A stretch of 41,493 nucleotides of DNA from Mycolicibacterium bacteremicum. Lineage in GTDB: Bacteria > Actinomycetota > Actinomycetes > Mycobacteriales > Mycobacteriaceae. A program made the translations under genes and the position numbers. Every line of letters begins with the position of its first letter. The first letter of the stretch is position 1. The stretch covers positions 1 through 41,493 of the forward strand of contig NZ_MVHJ01000039.1 of NCBI RefSeq assembly GCF_002086115.1. The letters are read 5' to 3'. Below the pieces are notes generated by a model. The model worked only from the letters and a program-made list of their open reading frames with translations, was not told where the DNA came from and searched no databases. This document shows positions 1 through 6,628 of this stretch, piece by piece.

Positions 1-1
1 G

Positions 2-88
2 GTGTTCCATGCTCCCGGGCATGACCAGCGCCGGTTCCTGGAACTGTTCAAACGCGATCTGGAACCGCGGCTGCGCAGGTTGAATTAG
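2..88 (+). CDS. C-terminal end of an unidentified protein (cut by window edge)
   Basis: An open frame enters from the left edge and ends at a TAG at 86-88, giving 28 residues rich in Arg, Leu and Glu. Its ending (ELFKRDLEPRLRRLN) is helical and charged, as in the C-termini of several luciferase-like or hydrolase families, but it is too short to assign. It is followed by a 28-bp gap and then the convergent end of arsR1. Whether it belongs to the arsenic island or to older chromosome cannot be told from this window. Confidence 0.4.
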   Translation: MFHAPGHDQRRFLELFKRDLEPRLRRLN

Positions 89-116
89 CCCCTGCGGCAA
101 GGACGGACGCGCAGCG

Positions 117-473
117 TCACCGCTGCAGTGGTGTCACGGCGGTGGCGATCCGGCCCAGTGCCGTGGCGTTGACGCGGTAGTACGCCCACTTCCCGCGTTG
201 ATCGCGGCTGACGAGGCCGCTATCGACCAGCAGCTTCATGTGGTGTGACACCGTGGGTTGGCTCAGGCCGAGCGGTTCGGTGAGGTCACAGATACAGGCT
301 TCGCCCCGGTCGGTGGCCGCGATCAGGGATATCAGTTTGACCCGGGCCGGGTCGGCGAGAGCCTTGAAGGCGGCGGCGAGGCGCTCGGCGGCCGCGTTGT
401 CGAGAACGCCGCCAGTCAGAGGTGAGCAACAGGCGGCCACATCGTCGGCGCTCACGGATCCCATGCCGTCCAT
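117..473 (-). CDS. arsR: ArsR-family arsenite-responsive repressor (copy 1)
   Basis: 118-residue winged-helix repressor that should release DNA when it binds As(III) or Sb(III). The recognition helix region reads LSQPTVSHHMKLL, typical of ArsR/SmtB. Candidate metal ligands are a vicinal CC pair near the N-terminus (AACCSPL) and a CxC pair in the helix before the recognition helix (EACICDL). The same arrangement of an N-terminal CC plus a third Cys is known from Corynebacterium glutamicum ArsR. The start at 473 gives the family length; in-frame starts further upstream would run through the operator. It is divergent from the flavoprotein gene, with a three-half-site operator between them, so it probably represses both genes. 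Confidence 0.9.
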   Translation of the reverse strand: MDGMGSVSADDVAACCSPLTGGVLDNAAAERLAAAFKALADPARVKLISLIAATDRGEACICDLTEPLGLSQPTVSHHMKLLVDSGLVSRDQRGKWAYYRVNATALGRIATAVTPLQR

Positions 474-496
474 GATGACACACGCATTGACAAACT

Positions 497-540
497 TCGA
501 TGGATCGCGCAGCATCAATCCATCGAAGAATGTCGATGGA
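497..540. promoter_or_regulatory. ArsR operator with three half-sites
   Basis: The octamer TCGATGGA occurs at 497-504 and 533-540, and its reverse complement TCCATCGA at 519-526. The last two form a perfect 8-6-8 inverted repeat (519-540). The cluster fills the short space between arsR1 (start 473) and the divergent flavoprotein gene (start 551), where an ArsR dimer could block both promoters. The role is inferred from position and symmetry. Confidence 0.75.
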
Positions 541-550
541 AGGACTGGAG

Positions 551-1879
551 ATGGCAGAGCTGCCCGTCGTGGTGATCGGCGCTGGACCGCTGGGTCTGGC
601 CGCGGCCGCCCAGCTGTTGGAGCGCGGGCTGGCACCCCTGGTGTTGGAGGCGGGTCCGGGTCCCGGTGCGGCAGTCGCGCAATGGGCGCATGTACGCACG
701 TTCTCACCCTGGCCCGAGCTGGTGGACCCGGCCGCGGTCCGGCTGTTGGAACCGACCGGATGGATAGCCGCGCAGGCAGGGTTTCCTACCGGCCGTGAGT
801 GGATCGACGACTACCTGGCGCCACTGGCCGCGGCGCTTGGTAAGCAGGTCCGGTTCGGTGCGAAGGTGGTGGCGGTGTCCCGGCTGGGTCGTGACCGGCT
901 GGTCACGCCAGGTCGAGCCGACGCCCCGTTCGTGGTGCATGTGACCAACGCCGACGGCACCGAGTGTCGTGTCCAGGCGCGTGCGGTCATCGACGCGTCA
1001 GGCACCTGGGGTCAGCCCAATCCTGCAGGCGCGGACGGTGTTCCCGCCATCGGCGAGAAGGCCGCTGCAGAAGCCGGTGTGCTGACCTACGTTCCGCCGA
1101 CGCATGCCCAGGCCTCCGCCTGGGCGGGCAGGCATGTGGTGGTGGTCGGCAGCGGACATTCCGCGATGACTGCAGTGATCCAGCTCGGCGAGGTGGTCCG
1201 ACGCGATCCGTCTACCACGGTCACGTGGCTACTGCGCCGTGGGGTCGCCGGTGACACCTTCGGAGGTGGCACCGCTGATGAGCTCCCGCAGCGTGGCGCC
1301 CTGGGAGTCCGGTCCAAGGAAGCCGTTGACGCACAGCGCGTCTCGCTACAGACCGGATTCCGAACCGAACGAATCGACCTGTCCGGCGGGCGTGCGGTGA
1401 TGGCGGCCGAGGGTGGCCGGTCGCTGCCGCCGGCGGATCACGTCGTGGTCCTGACCGGTTTCCGGCCGGATTTGTCGTTCCTATCGGAGATGCGAATCGA
1501 ACTGGACCCGATCCTGCAGGCACCGGTCAAGCTGGCGGGGTCGATCGACCCGAATATGCACTCATGTGGCAGCGTCGCGCCGCACGGGGCTGGCGAGCTG
1601 GGGCATCCCGAACCCGACCTGTACATCGTCGGCATGAAATCGTACGGACGAGCGCCCACCTTCTTGGCGATGACCGGTTACGAGCAGGTCCGCAGCATCG
1701 CTGCCGAGCTGGCTGGCGATCACGAGGCGGCGCGCCGGGTGGAACTGACGCTGCCCGACACCGGAGTCTGCAACGGTGCAGGTCTGTTCGACAGCCCCGA
1801 CACCGAGAACACCGGCGGCGGATGTTGCGACGCGCCCTCGACGCCGCAACCGTTGTCGCTCAACTCTGCTGGCGGATGA
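551..1879 (+). CDS. ArsO-like FAD/NAD(P)-dependent flavoprotein monooxygenase
   Basis: 442-residue flavoprotein. The N-terminus carries an FAD Rossmann motif (VVVIGAGPLGLAAAAQ), and a second dinucleotide motif near residue 195 (VVVVGSGHSAMTA) would bind NADPH. This is the two-motif layout of flavin-containing monooxygenases. The C-terminal tail has a CC pair in a Gly-rich stretch (GGGCCDAP), a possible arsenic or thiol site. Actinobacterial ars clusters often contain such a gene, called arsO; its exact reaction is not settled. ATG 551 was chosen because GGAG lies directly upstream and the FAD motif then begins at the usual distance; ATG 530 would overlap the operator. It overlaps the next gene by 4 bp (ATGA), so the two are translationally coupled. 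Confidence 0.8.
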   Translation: MAELPVVVIGAGPLGLAAAAQLLERGLAPLVLEAGPGPGAAVAQWAHVRTFSPWPELVDPAAVRLLEPTGWIAAQAGFPTGREWIDDYLAPLAAALGKQVRFGAKVVAVSRLGRDRLVTPGRADAPFVVHVTNADGTECRVQARAVIDASGTWGQPNPAGADGVPAIGEKAAAEAGVLTYVPPTHAQASAWAGRHVVVVGSGHSAMTAVIQLGEVVRRDPSTTVTWLLRRGVAGDTFGGGTADELPQRGALGVRSKEAVDAQRVSLQTGFRTERIDLSGGRAVMAAEGGRSLPPADHVVVLTGFRPDLSFLSEMRIELDPILQAPVKLAGSIDPNMHSCGSVAPHGAGELGHPEPDLYIVGMKSYGRAPTFLAMTGYEQVRSIAAELAGDHEAARRVELTLPDTGVCNGAGLFDSPDTENTGGGCCDAPSTPQPLSLNSAGG

Positions 1880-3096
1880 CCAAGACCGAGACTCAGTCGG
1901 CACCCAGTGCGGCCCGCGGGCTGCGCTGGGTGCTGTTGACGCTGTGCGTCACCGAGATCACCAGCTGGGGCGTGCTCTACTATGCCTTCACCGTGCTGTC
2001 CCCGCAGATCAGCGCCGACACCGGTTGGTCGGCACCTTCGGTGACCGCTGCCTTCTCCGCCGGGTTGGTAACCTCCGCATTGGTGGGCATCCCGGTCGGC
2101 CGGCGGCTGGACCGGGTCGGTCCGCGTTGGATCATGACCGGCGGATCGGTGCTGGGCGTCGGTTCGGTGCTCGCAGTGGTGGCCGCACCCAACTTCGGCG
2201 GGTTCGTCGCCGCCTGGGTGTTCTCTGGCGTCGCGATGAGCGCCGTCTTCTATGCACCCGCCTTCGCGGCGCTGACCCGGTTCTTCGGCACGGACGCGGT
2301 GCGGGCACTCACGGTGCTGACCATGGTGGCCGGCTTCTCCAGCACCGTGTTCGCCCCATTGACCGCCGCCCTGTCCGCCCAGCTGACTTGGCGGAACACC
2401 TATCTTGTGCTGGCGGCCGTGTTGGCGGCGGTCACGATTCCGGCGCACTTCTTCGGGCTCCGGCGCCCATGGCCGCCCATCATGACCGAGCATGTTGTGG
2501 AGCCGGCCACCCGCACCGCGCGATCGTGGTCGTTCCTAGCTTTGGTGGCGGCGTTCGCGTTGTCCGGCCTGGCGTCCTACGCCGTGATCGCCAACCTGGT
2601 GCCGCTGATGAACCAACGGGGCATCGGCACCGGCGCCGCCGCACTGGCGCTCGGCCTGGGTGGTGCCGGCCAGGTGTTGGGACGGTTGAGTTATCAAACC
2701 CTGGTACGTCGCGTCGGAGCTGTGCCCCGTACCGTGCTCATTATGGCCGGTGTCGCGGCCACCACTGCCTTGCTGGGCGTATTCAGCAACTACGTCGCAC
2801 TGGTGATCGTGGCGATCGGTGCCGGGGTGATGCGCGGCGTCATGACTTTGCTACAGGCCACCGCAGTCACTGAGCGTTGGGGCTCAACCCATTACGGCCA
2901 CCTCAGCGCACTGTTGAACGCGCCGATCATGATCGCGACTGCGGTAGGTCCGTTTGTCGGGGCTGCCCTAGCCAGCTTCCTCGGCGGTTACGCCGCGATG
3001 TTCGTGGCCCTCAGCGCGATCGCCGCGGTCGGTGCGCTGATGGCGGTGGTCACCAGGCCGCGAGCTGAGAAACCAGTCCCCATGGTCGGGGTATAA
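1876..3096 (+). CDS. MFS transporter, probable arsenic-related efflux pump
   Basis: 406-residue integral membrane protein with about twelve hydrophobic segments in two halves separated by a basic loop near residues 195-215 (RRPWPP and following). The first helix region reads EITSWGVLYYAFTVLSPQI. A cytoplasmic loop after helix 2 (GRRLDRVGPR) fits the MFS signature GxxxDRxGxR. Coupling by ATGA to the flavoprotein and co-location with ArsR suggest that it exports the product of that enzyme, for example an oxidised or organic arsenical. This is inference; MFS proteins such as ArsJ, ArsP-associated or ArsK-type pumps differ in substrate, and sequence alone does not choose. Confidence 0.8.
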   Translation: MTKTETQSAPSAARGLRWVLLTLCVTEITSWGVLYYAFTVLSPQISADTGWSAPSVTAAFSAGLVTSALVGIPVGRRLDRVGPRWIMTGGSVLGVGSVLAVVAAPNFGGFVAAWVFSGVAMSAVFYAPAFAALTRFFGTDAVRALTVLTMVAGFSSTVFAPLTAALSAQLTWRNTYLVLAAVLAAVTIPAHFFGLRRPWPPIMTEHVVEPATRTARSWSFLALVAAFALSGLASYAVIANLVPLMNQRGIGTGAAALALGLGGAGQVLGRLSYQTLVRRVGAVPRTVLIMAGVAATTALLGVFSNYVALVIVAIGAGVMRGVMTLLQATAVTERWGSTHYGHLSALLNAPIMIATAVGPFVGAALASFLGGYAAMFVALSAIAAVGALMAVVTRPRAEKPVPMVGV

Positions 3097-3482
3097 CAAC
3101 GGCTGCAGCTAGACCGGGTAAGCCGAGCGCTTTCGCCCGGAGCTCGCGGGCCCGCGTCTTGGTTAGCCATTTGTGTTGCATTTTAGGCTGATCCGAGCAG
3201 CGAAGTGTAGGACAGGTCCAGCGCTGTTGAGAAGCGTTCGACGCTCAACTCGTGGAGGAGTGCGGGTGCGAAATGTCCACCCGCTCGGAGACTTCGGCAC
3301 CACGGTGTCCGACAGGTTGGGCGCCGAGCAGGCGAGCGCTCGTGGCCCCGGCGTCAGCGCACAATTCTACGTCGGGACGCGCGCCGACCACGAACAGCAC
3401 GAAAATTACTGGTTGCGTGATGGTTTCGGCGTGACGAGCGGAAAGGGGGTGCTGCAGCGCTGCAGCGTCCAGAGCTTGGGGA
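3097..3482. other. Intergenic stretch between convergent ars transcripts
   Basis: No convincing gene. Two GC-rich palindromes could terminate the converging transcripts: CGCGGGCCCGCG at 3145-3156 and GCTGCAGCGCTGCAGC at 3451-3466; neither has a T-run. The minus strand stays open from inside arsC1 down to a TGA at 3245-3247 with fairly protein-like composition (PVIFVLFVVGARPDVEL), but it has no start codon with a ribosome site. It may be a decayed gene. Short plus-strand frames here look like its antisense. Confidence 0.4.
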
Positions 3483-3908
3483 TCAGGACTTGGAGTCGGT
3501 GAGTGTCGTGTGCAGCTCGCGCACCCGGGCGGCGATGTCGTCGCGGACCAGCCGCATTCGTTCCACCCCGTCGATGCCCCGCTCGGATGGTTCGTCGGTG
3601 TCCCAGTTTTGAATCTGCGGACCGGGCAGCGGATCCAGTTGTGCCTCCCGGCCCAGCGTCACCACAAGATCGACGTCGCGGGCAAGTTCGTAGTCGATCA
3701 GTTTGGGCTGTTCGCCGGTGATGTGGACGCCGACTTCCTGCAGGACCTCGGCCGACAGATCGTTGACCGCACCACCCGGCTTGGTGCCGGCCGAGTGCAC
3801 GATGACGGAATCCCCGGCAAGCTGGCGCATCAGCCCGGCGGCCATCTGGGACTTTCCGCCGTTCTTGACGCAGACGAACAGCACTGAGGGCGTGCGGGAT
3901 TCGCTCAT
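3483..3908 (-). CDS. arsC: Arsenate-mycothiol transferase-type arsenate reductase
   Basis: 141-residue low-molecular-weight phosphatase fold. The phosphate loop reads VLFVCVKNGGKSQM, with nucleophile Cys13 and Lys19 where phosphatases have Arg (CX5K rather than CX5R). The C. glutamicum arsenate-mycothiol transferases, as I recall them, have the same NGGKS loop, so this enzyme probably joins arsenate to mycothiol for later reduction by mycoredoxin. Downstream motifs (HSAGTKP, NWDTDEP, RDDIAARV) follow that family. It is the last gene of the arsR2 operon, 5 bp after arsC2. Arsenite produced here would leave through Acr3. Confidence 0.88.
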   Translation of the reverse strand: MSESRTPSVLFVCVKNGGKSQMAAGLMRQLAGDSVIVHSAGTKPGGAVNDLSAEVLQEVGVHITGEQPKLIDYELARDVDLVVTLGREAQLDPLPGPQIQNWDTDEPSERGIDGVERMRLVRDDIAARVRELHTTLTDSKS

Positions 3909-3913
3909 CTGTA

Positions 3914-4585
3914 TCAGATGCCCCGGATAGTCACGGTGAGGTCGGAGAGCAGGCGCCGGACGCGTTCCTCGATGTCGTCGCGAATGGGGCGCACCGCGTC
4001 GACGTCCTGGCCGGCTGGGTCGGGCAGCTCCCAGTTCTCGTAGCGCTTGCCGGGGAAGATGGGGCAGGCGTCGCCGCAGCCCATGGTGATCACCACGTCG
4101 GCGGCCTGGACGATTTCGTCGGTCCAGGGCTTGGGGAATTCGCTGGTGATATCGATTCCGACTTCGGCCATCGCTGCCACGGCGGACGGGTTGATGCGGT
4201 CACCCGGCTCGGATCCGCCCGACCAGGCCACGGCGGCGTCACCGGCGAGATGGGCGAAGTAGCCCAGCGCCATCTGGGAACGGCCGGCGTTGTGGGTGCA
4301 CAGGAACAACACGGTGGGCTTGCCGTCAGTGATCTTGCCTTCCACCCGGGCAAGGGCGTGCAGGCGCTGGCGGGCGAACCGTTCGGCGAGCAACGGCAGG
4401 AAATTGGGTACCGTGGCGCGGCCGGCGAACTGGTCGTAGGAGGTGTGCAGAAACCGTTCGATCGTCTCGACGCCGAAGCTGTCGGCGAAGTCGCGTTCGA
4501 GACGTGTCGCCGCGGTTTTGAGGGCGTGCTGTTGATCGATGGACAGGTCGCGGTGCGGCCGGAGCGTGGCGGGACTGTCGGACAT
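3914..4585 (-). CDS. arsC: Arsenate reductase with N-terminal helical domain
   Basis: 223 residues. Residues 1-88 form a mainly helical N-terminal domain (LERDFADSFGVETIERF) typical of mycobacterial and other actinobacterial ArsC. Residues 90-220 are the phosphatase-like catalytic domain: TVLFLCTHNAGRSQM with Cys96 and Arg102 (CX5R), and Cys170 and Cys174 in MGCGDACP, the likely resolving pair. It converts arsenate to arsenite. It lies between acr3 (4-bp gap) and the second arsC (5-bp gap) in one minus-strand operon. M. tuberculosis carries a related domain fused to an Acr3-type pump; here the two are separate genes. Confidence 0.92.
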   Translation of the reverse strand: MSDSPATLRPHRDLSIDQQHALKTAATRLERDFADSFGVETIERFLHTSYDQFAGRATVPNFLPLLAERFARQRLHALARVEGKITDGKPTVLFLCTHNAGRSQMALGYFAHLAGDAAVAWSGGSEPGDRINPSAVAAMAEVGIDITSEFPKPWTDEIVQAADVVITMGCGDACPIFPGKRYENWELPDPAGQDVDAVRPIRDDIEERVRRLLSDLTVTIRGI

Positions 4586-4589
4586 GGTG

Positions 4590-5693
4590 TTACGACTCCT
4601 TCGTCGTCGAAGTAGTGGCTGAACTGACAGTGCTTTGATCGGAGAAACGCTGCCGCAGGGCCAGTGATACGTAGACCAAGGCGACCAGGACCGGAACCTC
4701 GATCAGCGGGCCGACGACTCCGGCCAGGGCCTGTCCGGAGGTCGCACCGTAGGTTGCGATGGCCACTGCGATGGCGAGTTCGAAGTTGTTGCCGGCGGCG
4801 GTGAACGCCAGGGTGGTGGTGCGTTGATAGCCCAGGCCGATCGCCGCACCGAGCAGGTATCCGCCACCCCACATGATGGCGAAGTACGCTAGTAGCGGCA
4901 ACGCAATCCGCACCACGTCCAGCGGGTGGCTGGTGATCTGGTCGCCCTGGAGCGCAAAGAGAATGACGATGGTGAATAGCAGCCCGTAGAGCGCCCAGGG
5001 CCCGATGCGGGGCAGGAACGTCGATTCGTACCAGTCGCGGCCCTTGGCCTTCTCCCCGAGGCGGCGCGAGCCGTAGCCGGCCAGCAGGGGGATGCCGAGG
5101 AAGATCAGCACCGACTTGGCGATCTGCCAGGGCGAGGTGTCGATGGTGGTCTGTTCCAGGCCCAGCAATCCGGGCAACACCGACAGGTAGAACCAGCCCA
5201 GGACGGCGAACATGACGACCTGGAAGATCGAATTCAGCGCGACCAGCACGGCGGCGGCTTCACGATCACCGCAGGCCAGGTCATTCCAGATGATGACCAT
5301 GGCGATGCAGCGGGCCAAGCCGACGATGATCAAGCCGGTCCGGTACTCAGGCAGGTCCGGCAGCATCAGCCAGGCCAGCGCGAACATCAGTGCGGGCCCG
5401 ACCACCCAGTTCAGGAACAATGAACTCAGCAGCAGCTTGCGGTCGCCGGTCACGGTGTCGAGGCGGTCATAGCGAACCTTCGCCAGCACGGGATACATCA
5501 TGATCAGCAGGCCGAGCGCGATGGGCAACGAAATGCCGTCAAGCTGAACGCTTTCCAATGCAGTGTTCAGGCCTGGGATCGATCGGCCCAGGAGTAGCCC
5601 GGCGACCATGGCGATGCCGATCCACGCCGGCAGAAAGCGGTCCAGGGTTGAGAGGTTCGCCGCGACCGGTGCCGACGCGGTGGTGTCGGTCAT
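4590..5693 (-). CDS. acr3: Acr3-family arsenite efflux permease
   Basis: 367-residue membrane protein with about ten hydrophobic segments. Diagnostic Acr3 stretches are GLARCIAMVIIWNDLACG, with the conserved functional Cys of the family, and AAGNNFELAIAVAIATYG near the C-terminus. It exports As(III) using the proton-motive force. The start at 5693 overlaps the arsR2 stop by ATGA, so translation is coupled; starts further upstream would lie inside arsR2. arsC2 follows 4 bp downstream. The gene is often annotated arsB although it is unrelated to true ArsB. Confidence 0.95.
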   Translation of the reverse strand: MTDTTASAPVAANLSTLDRFLPAWIGIAMVAGLLLGRSIPGLNTALESVQLDGISLPIALGLLIMMYPVLAKVRYDRLDTVTGDRKLLLSSLFLNWVVGPALMFALAWLMLPDLPEYRTGLIIVGLARCIAMVIIWNDLACGDREAAAVLVALNSIFQVVMFAVLGWFYLSVLPGLLGLEQTTIDTSPWQIAKSVLIFLGIPLLAGYGSRRLGEKAKGRDWYESTFLPRIGPWALYGLLFTIVILFALQGDQITSHPLDVVRIALPLLAYFAIMWGGGYLLGAAIGLGYQRTTTLAFTAAGNNFELAIAVAIATYGATSGQALAGVVGPLIEVPVLVALVYVSLALRQRFSDQSTVSSATTSTTKES

Positions 5694-6061
5694 GCGGTCG
5701 CCTCCGTGAGGTGTGCGGTTTCGAGGTTCAACAGGGCGGACAATTCGCCCAGGGCCTCCGGGACGACGGCGTAGTAGACCCATGAGGCCCGCCGCTGCGA
5801 GGTGAGCAGACCGGCGTCGCGCAGGACTTTCAGGTGATGGGACACCGTAGGTTGGGAGACGTCGATACCGCCTGAGATGTCGCAGACGCAGGCTTCACCG
5901 CCGGCATGGCTGGCGATGGCGCTGAACAGTCGCAGTCGCACCGGGTCCGCCAACGCCTTGAGTCTCTTGGCCATCTCGACCGCGGCCTGCTCACTCAGCG
6001 GTTCGTTCATCAGCGGCGGGGTGATGCAACATGCGTCGGTCAGGTCGGCTGAATTCGACAT
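5690..6061 (-). CDS. arsR: ArsR-family arsenite-responsive repressor (copy 2)
   Basis: 123-residue winged-helix repressor, first gene of the arsR2-acr3-arsC2-arsC1 operon. The DNA-reading helix is VSQPTVSHHLKVL. Candidate As(III) ligands match copy 1: a vicinal CC near the N-terminus (DACCITP) and CxC before the recognition helix (EACVCDI). An inverted repeat lies just upstream of the start, consistent with autorepression. Having two related but different repressors for the two half-clusters suggests that these joined from separate sources or were duplicated long ago. Confidence 0.93.
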   Translation of the reverse strand: MSNSADLTDACCITPPLMNEPLSEQAAVEMAKRLKALADPVRLRLFSAIASHAGGEACVCDISGGIDVSQPTVSHHLKVLRDAGLLTSQRRASWVYYAVVPEALGELSALLNLETAHLTEATA

Positions 6062-6064
6062 GCA

Positions 6065-6084
6065 TCGATATTGACAGCTATCGA
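6065..6084. promoter_or_regulatory. Probable ArsR operator of the arsR2 operon
   Basis: A perfect inverted repeat TCGATA (6065-6070) / TATCGA (6079-6084) with an 8-bp spacer lies 4-23 bp upstream of the arsR2 ATG. Its ATCGA-type half-site resembles that of the arsR1 operator, so the two repressors may cross-recognise sites. The assignment rests on symmetry and position. Confidence 0.65.
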
Positions 6085-6182
6085 ATCAGGCTGCAAATGA
6101 ACAACCGGTGATTCACCACGTGCACCCGGAAGCCCTGCATGCGTTGTGTGCCGTGCTCGATCCGACTTGCTGCCAATAACGT

Positions 6183-6275
6183 GCGGCCGCGACCACGGGC
6201 ATCAACGTGAATGCCGTTCAGGTGATGATCGGACACGCTTCTGCCGCTGCGGACCGGCTGCGGACCGAGAAGTAA
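6183..6275 (+). pseudogene. Remnant of the 3' end of a second tyrosine integrase gene
   Basis: The frame reads INVNAVQVMIGHASA and continues directly into AADRLRTEK and a TAA. Both parts match the intact integrase of this window (ANVKAVQTMLGHASA and AADQLRTGK), but the roughly 30 residues between them, including the catalytic Tyr region, are missing. An in-frame TAA at 6177-6179 closes the frame upstream, and the DNA before it looks like a scrambled HDLRH region. It lies 57 bp before the left core repeat, just where an integrase 3' end would be for an element integrated to the left. It therefore appears to be what remains of the integrase of an older island, presumably the one carrying the ars genes. 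Confidence 0.8.
6247..6265 (+). repeat. Arm-type repeat pair (remnant element)
   Basis: CTGCGGAC occurs at 6247-6254 and 6258-6265, an 11-bp start-to-start distance. The same pair with the same spacing occurs near both ends of the intact element (6487 and 19618). Here it sits outside the left core, inside the integrase remnant, as expected for the right end of an older related element. Confidence 0.65.
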
Positions 6276-6287
6276 ACGAGAAGTAGA

Positions 6288-6319
6288 AAGGCCCAGACCA
6301 GATTTACCGGTCAGGGCCT
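6288..6319 (-). terminator. Terminator-like hairpin beside the left tRNA fragment
   Basis: AGGCCC (6289-6294) pairs with GGGCCT (6314-6319), with an inner GACC/GGTC pairing (6296-6299/6309-6312). Read on the minus strand, it follows the tRNA-Pro 3' fragment exactly as the hairpin at 19646-19682 follows the intact tRNA. It is probably the displaced tRNA terminator of the older element. Confidence 0.6.
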
Positions 6320-6332
6320 CTCACTTGCCGTC

Positions 6333-6382
6333 ACACGAGTCGGGGTGGCGGGATTCGAACCCACGACCTCTTCGTCCCGAAC
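6333..6382. repeat. Left attachment core (partial tRNA-Pro copy)
   Basis: 50 bp identical to 19693-19742. It comprises the 3' part of tRNA-Pro from the anticodon stem to the acceptor end plus 7 bp beyond. The 5' half of the tRNA is absent, so this copy is not a functional tRNA. With the right copy it marks the boundaries of a 13,360-bp integrated element. Confidence 0.95.
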
Positions 6383-6486
6383 CACCACACCAGGGCGTTT
6401 GATGAAGTTTGATTTGTTGGGTGAAGCTCAAATGTCCTGGCAGAGGCGTTGGCGATGTTGGGTGGCATCGGCAACCCGCAGATTTA

Positions 6487-6505
6487 CTGCGGACTGACTG
6501 CGGAC
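6487..6505 (+). repeat. Arm-type integrase repeat pair, left end
   Basis: CTGCGGAC at 6487-6494 and 6498-6505, spaced 11 bp (one helical turn), 105 bp inside the left core. The pair has the same sequence, orientation and spacing as the pair at 19618-19636 near the right end. In the excised circle the two pairs would flank the core as P and P' arm sites for the integrase N-terminal domain. Confidence 0.65.
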
Positions 6506-6542
6506 TGGCCCGCCCGATGAGATGCACCCGGGGTGCTAGCGG

Positions 6543-6617
6543 CAACCTTGAAAACCCAGTGATGGTTTTCAAGGTTGAGACGCTAACCTTGAAATTACAC
6601 ATACAGAATTCAAGGTT
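6543..6617. promoter_or_regulatory. Twin palindromic operators upstream of the Fic gene
   Basis: The nonamer AACCTTGAA occurs at 6544-6552 and 6585-6593, and its reverse complement TTCAAGGTT at 6568-6576 and 6609-6617. Both pairs are therefore 9-15-9 inverted repeats, and the two palindromes are offset by exactly 41 bp (about four turns). In the first the arms extend to a perfect 14 bp (6543-6556/6564-6577). The Fic ATG is at 6629. The Fic protein ends in a winged-helix domain, so autoregulation is the simplest reading. The rest of 6383-6542 shows no gene. Confidence 0.75.
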
Positions 6618-6628
6618 GGGCGGACCGT

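Noticed and set aside
3245..3480. Open minus-strand frame after arsC1 with hydrophobic stretch
   Set aside because: No start codon with a ribosome site and no family recognised; described only as content of the gap.
6333..6382. Left copy as a second functional tRNA-Pro
   Set aside because: Only the 3' part is present; the sequence after the anticodon stem does not match a tRNA 5' half.
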